Part shown: piece by piece, positions 5,584 through 8,717 of the stretch
Numbering within the stretch: position 1 is the first letter of the stretch
Layout of the letters: each line of letters begins with the position of its first letter
Assembly (NCBI GenBank): GCA_026996935.1
Contig: JALWJW010000459.1
Coordinates: 1-8,717, forward strand
Length of the DNA stretch: 8,717 nucleotides
Origin: Hyphomicrobiales bacterium
Lineage (GTDB): Bacteria > Pseudomonadota > Alphaproteobacteria > Rhizobiales > Aestuariivirgaceae
Direction of reading: 5' to 3'
Position numbers and translations under genes: made by a program
The notes under the pieces: model-generated
Databases searched by the model: none
What the model saw: only the letters and a program-made list of their open reading frames with translations
What the model was told of the DNA's origin: nothing

Positions 5584-6990
5584 TCATGCTTTGTTAACTT
5601 CAACCATCAAGTCAAACCACGCAGGTTGATCGCTCGATTGATCGCGCAAACCTGTTGTCGGCATGATTTGGCTGAACAAGGTGCCACCTCGTGCCCAGAT
5701 GGTATTGCGGTCCATGTCTTCCATCATCACCACAAAGGCGTTGGTCTTTCCCGCTGCGCTTGAGACAACAACTTTATCTTTATCTTTTAAATCACGATCA
5801 GCACCAGCCTGCGGGTGCATATATATAATGGCCTTGTTAGTCCCTTCATGGGCTTTGATTGATATCGCCTGCAAAGGGTATTCATTGCTAGCAGGCAACA
5901 TATTTTTTGCCGCCAAAGTAAATTCAATTTTCTCAGATTTCAATTCTGGCGCCTGATAATCAGCAAAGCCGTTTTCAAACAAACTGTTGCCATCTTCATC
6001 ACCAAATTCGTCAATCCCAAGCCGCGCGCCCAATTGCAACAAAGCATCTTCGGCAGGTCCCTGAATGACCATGTCGGCATATTTATGAAACCGTGTGGGC
6101 GTATCTTCAAAACAAACAATATGCCCCTCAAAATTGCTCCATGCCTGATGCATGGCTTTGGGGTTGAGCGGCACGTGGGCAGGCAGTTCAGAATTTAAAC
6201 AGAGCAGCGCGGCAGGGCGTACATCAACCAAAGGCGTTAAAATTGGTTGGCCTGGCGCATCGCACATGGGCAAAATTTCACAGCCATATGTGTCAGCCAG
6301 TTCATTGATCGCTTTGGCAAAATGATAGCCATTCACATGCGCGCTCACCCCGCGCCCAGTTAATATAGCGATATGACCGCGATAGGTGTTAAGCGCGTGA
6401 CTAAGGGCAATCGCATCGCCTTGCGACACTCCAATTTCTTCAAACAAGTCTGCATCAGGAATAGCCCCGCGCGCCATTTGGGTGATCATTTCAAGCAGAG
6501 TTTCATCACAGCCAGGACGAATACAAACCCAAACATCAGCAAGTGAAGATAATCCTGATTTAACTGGATTGATCGAAACAATTTTTGCGCCCGCTGCTTT
6601 CCAGCTTGCCACTTTGCTTTGGGTATCGCTGGCCCCGTGCCCAAGGCCAGAACCAAAGGCCAGCACCAGTTGAACATTTTCAATCTGTTCTTTTTCAGCG
6701 CTGGGGTGAGGGGCATTCGTGCAGGTTAAAGCCCGATCATGCCAAAGGTTTTTTGTACCAAAATTGCTCGCCCAATGCCGTGCTAAATCAAAGTTTGTTT
6801 CACCACCAACACACATGCTCAAGCGCGGCGCGTTTTCATAACGCACTACCGATAACCACGTGGTGATGGTGCGATAGGCATCTTCAAGCGCTAGAGGTTT
6901 AAAATCCCCAGCGCCCCTTGCGCCATCGCGCAGTAATGCAGAATGAGTGCCATCGCGCAGTAATGCAGAATGAGTTGGCGTATCACTCAC
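5584..6990 (-). CDS. Molybdopterin-oxidoreductase-like protein lacking the N-terminal Fe-S domain
   Basis: This 468-residue protein has the core of the DMSO-reductase/formate-dehydrogenase superfamily. The block VQLVLAFGSG through AKIVSINPVKSGLSSLADVWVCIRPGCDETL (about 106-165) matches the superfamily segment that reaches the RPGxD motif. AILTGRGVSAHVNG follows at 208-221. A C-terminal molybdopterin-dinucleotide-binding-like barrel (about 374-468, IIYMHPQAGADRDLKDKDKVVV) ends it. The CxxC-type [4Fe-4S] domain that normally opens such enzymes is absent, and full-length relatives are commonly 700 residues or more. Cys90 (ALTCTNA) falls where many relatives carry the metal-ligating Cys or Ser, so a metal site is possible but unproven. 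FmdB/FhcB-type formylmethanofuran dehydrogenase subunits are an alternative relative. The GTG start at 6990 follows the upstream TAA by one base, with AGAGG nine bases ahead, so the genes are probably translationally coupled. No Tat or Sec signal is seen; it is cytoplasmic. The substrate is unknown. Confidence 0.72.
   Translation of the reverse strand: MSDTPTHSALLRDGTHSALLRDGARGAGDFKPLALEDAYRTITTWLSVVRYENAPRLSMCVGGETNFDLARHWASNFGTKNLWHDRALTCTNAPHPSAEKEQIENVQLVLAFGSGLGHGASDTQSKVASWKAAGAKIVSINPVKSGLSSLADVWVCIRPGCDETLLEMITQMARGAIPDADLFEEIGVSQGDAIALSHALNTYRGHIAILTGRGVSAHVNGYHFAKAINELADTYGCEILPMCDAPGQPILTPLVDVRPAALLCLNSELPAHVPLNPKAMHQAWSNFEGHIVCFEDTPTRFHKYADMVIQGPAEDALLQLGARLGIDEFGDEDGNSLFENGFADYQAPELKSEKIEFTLAAKNMLPASNEYPLQAISIKAHEGTNKAIIYMHPQAGADRDLKDKDKVVVSSAAGKTNAFVVMMEDMDRNTIWARGGTLFSQIMPTTGLRDQSSDQPAWFDLMVEVNKA
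6922..6975 (-). repeat. Exact 27-base tandem duplication in a coding region
   Basis: Two perfect 27-base copies (6922-6948 and 6949-6975) lie head to tail at the start of the molybdopterin-fold gene and duplicate the nine residues THSALLRDG (residues 6-14 and 15-23). The unit is a multiple of three, so the frame is kept. Complete identity, including silent positions, indicates a recent slippage or duplication. The repeat precedes the conserved domain, so it may be harmless. Confidence 0.95.
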
Positions 6991-6991
6991 C

Positions 6992-8230
6992 TTACAAAAC
7001 CTCTTTTAGAGCGGAGATCAACTGATCAATTTCAGCTTCACTGGTGTAATGCACAAACGATAACCGCAATGGCCCGGGATCAGGCGCAACATCCAATGCC
7101 TCTAATAAGCGCACGGCATAAAAATCACAGGCACTGGCCATAATTTTATGGTTTACCAGTTTTTCGGCCAAATCAGTTGCTGTCTTATTGGTTTGCAGGG
7201 CCACCGTTGCGGCGCGATTGTCAGCAACCTCTGGCCCCAGAATGCGCACATCATTGCGCCCGCGTAAAAATGTGAGGAGTTTATCGGTCAACGCTTTTTC
7301 ATGGGCGGCAAACAAACCATTTACCCGCCGTGCCTTTTCAGCCAACGATACTTCCCCTGATACATCATCATCAAAATGATGGTCATAAATGGCTTCATAA
7401 TAATCAATCACCCCATTAACCGCCGAGATTTGTGCGTGGTCAGGCCCAGCCGGTGTAAAGCGTTTATTGGCGAAACCTTCATTGAAATAGTGGCCCTGGT
7501 TTGGTAGTTTTTCTTGTGTTTGCCTGTTGACAAACATTGCTCCCTGATGTGGGCCGAACGTTTTATACATCGAGAACAAATAGACATCGGCCCCCGTAGC
7601 TTTGATGTCTGGCAAACCGTGCGGGGCATACGACACCCCGTCAACAACCAACAACCCACCAACAGCATGAATTTTTTCAGCCGCCCCTGCCACGTCGTTA
7701 ATTTCGGCAACAATGTTAGAGCAATGGGGCATGGTTAAAAGTTTGGTCTTGGCGGTGATTAAGCCATCAAGGTCAGCCAGATCAAGCGACCCTGTTAATG
7801 GATCAACGCACCATTCTTTAACCGTGATGCCCTGATCGGCCAATCGCCGCCATACGCCAGAATTGGCCTCATGGTCTTGGTTGGTGACGATAATCTCATC
7901 ACCCGCTTTAAGGGTTGCGCCAATGGCTTTTGATAAAACATAAGTATTTTGCGAAGTTGAAGGGCCAAAGCTGATTTCACTGGTCTCAACATTTAACAAT
8001 GCCGCCAGCCGTGACTGAGCATCATCCATTTCTTTGCCAGCGCGCGCCGAGGCAGGGTAAACCGCATAGGGCTGAACTTTGGTTTGGGTGTAATATTTAT
8101 GCAGCCGATCAACCACTTGTCCACAAGCATAAGACCCGCCAGCATTTTCAAAAAACGCCCAACCTTTTAAATTGTCTTGCGAAAAAGCAGGGAATTGCGA
8201 GCGGACAAAATCAATATCAAGGCTGGTCAT
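6992..8230 (-). CDS. Class V aminotransferase-fold PLP enzyme (cysteine-desulfurase-like)
   Basis: This 412-residue cytosolic PLP enzyme belongs to the class V fold that includes cysteine desulfurases, selenocysteine lyases and isopenicillin-N epimerase. It most resembles the VC1184-type subgroup (WAFFENAGGSYACGQVVD near the start, YAPHGLPD at 201-208). The Schiff-base lysine is Lys223 in SMYKTFGPHQG. His120 (NQDHEAN) should stack on the cofactor ring, and Asp197 (VVDGVSYAPH) should contact its pyridine nitrogen. The SufS/IscS catalytic-cysteine loop is not evident; Cys368 in ASACDFY sits in the corresponding C-terminal region, but its role is uncertain. Sulfur transfer, beta-lyase and aminotransferase activity all remain possible. 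ATG 8230 was chosen because GGAG lies six bases upstream; an in-frame ATG at 8263 would add 11 residues with no such site. It is the first gene of the three-gene operon and divergent from the MocR-type regulator. Confidence 0.88.
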   Translation of the reverse strand: MTSLDIDFVRSQFPAFSQDNLKGWAFFENAGGSYACGQVVDRLHKYYTQTKVQPYAVYPASARAGKEMDDAQSRLAALLNVETSEISFGPSTSQNTYVLSKAIGATLKAGDEIIVTNQDHEANSGVWRRLADQGITVKEWCVDPLTGSLDLADLDGLITAKTKLLTMPHCSNIVAEINDVAGAAEKIHAVGGLLVVDGVSYAPHGLPDIKATGADVYLFSMYKTFGPHQGAMFVNRQTQEKLPNQGHYFNEGFANKRFTPAGPDHAQISAVNGVIDYYEAIYDHHFDDDVSGEVSLAEKARRVNGLFAAHEKALTDKLLTFLRGRNDVRILGPEVADNRAATVALQTNKTATDLAEKLVNHKIMASACDFYAVRLLEALDVAPDPGPLRLSFVHYTSEAEIDQLISALKEVL

Positions 8231-8313
8231 CGGGCACTCCAAATGCAGAAAAACAATCCGCATATGAGCGGCGATCTATGGTCCATTATTAGGGGCAACT
8301 CAATTGGTTTTCA

Positions 8314-8343
8314 AGCATACGATTATTTTTGTAATCAACTCAA
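8314..8343 (-). promoter_or_regulatory. Candidate promoter of the three-gene operon
   Basis: On the minus strand, TTGAGT (8343-8338) and TATGCT (8319-8314) are 18 bases apart and would start transcription about 80 bases before ATG 8230. The two-part operator ends five bases upstream of this -35, the usual place for an activator that touches RNA polymerase. Between the promoter and the gene, GGTCCA at 8280-8285 is a lone half-site. The assignment rests on consensus similarity only. Confidence 0.45.
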
Positions 8344-8348
8344 AATTT

Positions 8349-8377
8349 TGGTACTATCCTTGGTCCAGACTGGACCA
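8349..8377. promoter_or_regulatory. Putative MocR/TauR-type operator between regulator and operon
   Basis: TGGTAC, seven bases, GGTCCAGA (8349-8369) repeats the xsc upstream element exactly in its 14 fixed bases and in spacing. It overlaps a perfect palindrome, TGGTCCAG-A-CTGGACCA (8361-8377), so three GGTMC-type half-sites are packed here: two direct, 12 bases apart, and one inverted. It lies 30 bases before the regulator start and just upstream of the operon's candidate -35, consistent with autoregulation on one side and activation on the other. TATCGA (8391-8396), preceded by TGC, is a possible -10 for the regulator, but it would leave a very short leader. Confidence 0.65.
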
Positions 8378-8407
8378 TTGGGCAACTTGCTATCGAAAGA
8401 GATATTC

Positions 8408-8717
8408 ATGCGTGATTGGCTTGTTCATATCAAAAAAGATAAAAACGCCACCCTTCAGGCACAAATACGCGAAGCAATGGTTGCCGCCATTCTTGATGGG
8501 CAGTTGGCGGGCAATGAACTGGTGCCATCATCGCGCAAACTGGCAAAATCTTTAAGCGTATCGCGCAACACGGTGGTTTTGGCTTATCAGGCTTTGCTTG
8601 AAGATGGTTACCTTGATGCGCGTGAACGCTCGGGTTATTTCGTGTCAGAACGGGCCGTTGAAGCGGTTAAAGCGCGCCCGCAAGCAAAGCGGGTGGTGAG
8701 TGACAGCGAAACAGGCC
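8408..8717 (+). CDS. MocR-type GntR-family regulator, TauR-like (partial, N-terminus)
   Basis: The first 103 codons are present and the gene runs off the window. Residues about 17-82 form a GntR winged helix: TLQAQIREAMVAAILDGQL, PSSRKLAKSLSVSRNTVVLAY, then EDGYLDARERSGYFV as the wing. That spelling is typical of MocR proteins, which continue after a linker (starting here around residue 85, rich in Ala, Arg and Lys) into an aminotransferase-like PLP effector domain; that part is not visible. TauR of Rhodobacter capsulatus, a MocR protein, activates taurine genes including xsc. The operator shared with xsc supports a TauR-like role here, but the ligand cannot be read. AGAG lies six bases before ATG 8408. 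It is divergent from the class V PLP enzyme operon. Confidence 0.88.
   Translation, partial: MRDWLVHIKKDKNATLQAQIREAMVAAILDGQLAGNELVPSSRKLAKSLSVSRNTVVLAYQALLEDGYLDARERSGYFVSERAVEAVKARPQAKRVVSDSETG

Noticed and set aside
5624..5645. TTGATCGC repeated twice, four bases apart, within the molybdopterin-fold gene
   Set aside because: It lies in coding sequence (the RDQSSDQ stretch), is only eight bases long and has no regulatory context, so chance and codon use explain it.
5584..6990. The molybdopterin-fold gene as a pseudogene or frameshifted fragment
   Set aside because: The frame is open from a coupled start to a stop followed directly by the next gene, and the spacing is operon-like. No remnant of the missing Fe-S domain was recognised upstream, where an intact gene ends one base away.
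6992..8230. Calling the class V enzyme a true cysteine desulfurase (SufS/IscS)
   Set aside because: The characteristic catalytic-cysteine loop is not evident, no suf or isc partners are nearby, and the motifs fit the broader VC1184-type subgroup better.

Overview
The window looks like chromosomal DNA of a moderate-GC alphaproteobacterium, probably a marine or otherwise organosulfur-using heterotroph. This is inferred from three things: an Xsc-type sulfoacetaldehyde acetyltransferase, a MocR-type (TauR-like) regulator, and a long inverted repeat whose arms resemble the GTCATCCTCGGACTTGATCCGAGG-like palindromic elements I associate with alphaproteobacterial genomes. No phage, transposase, CRISPR or RNA gene was seen.

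Layout. The left edge carries the first 485 codons of xsc on the minus strand (start at 1455, cut off by the window). A 250-base gap (1456-1705) holds the xsc control region, with a two-part operator at 1515-1535. It is followed on the plus strand by a CelD/BcsL-type GNAT acyltransferase (1706-3064) that has no obvious link to its neighbours. A hairpin with a T-run on the minus strand (3075-3099) ends the alanine dehydrogenase gene ald (3124-4242, minus). ald is divergent from an Lrp/AsnC-family regulator (4397-4864, plus). Between the regulator and the next, convergent, gene lies the imperfect inverted repeat at 4903-5013.

The right half is a compact three-gene minus-strand operon, read from 8230 down to 5109. 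It encodes a class V PLP enzyme, a short molybdopterin-oxidoreductase-like protein with no N-terminal iron-sulfur domain, and a small DUF1493-like protein with one C-terminal membrane helix. The genes are 1 and 7 bases apart. The operon is divergent from a MocR-type GntR regulator that runs off the right edge (8408-8717).

How it may fit together. The operon/regulator intergenic region holds the same two-part element as the xsc upstream region, TGGTAC-N7-GGTCCAGA, with identical spacing, 6.8 kb away. The simplest reading is that one TauR-like regulator controls both xsc and the three-gene operon. The usual taurine-pyruvate aminotransferase gene (tpa) is not in this window; instead the regulator sits beside a class V PLP enzyme and an unusual molybdopterin-fold protein. 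The operon is therefore a candidate for an undescribed step in organosulfonate or amine metabolism. Ald would fit as the enzyme recycling alanine to pyruvate if an alanine-forming transamination is involved. The substrate is unknown, and the link between the genes is inferred from the shared element and gene order.
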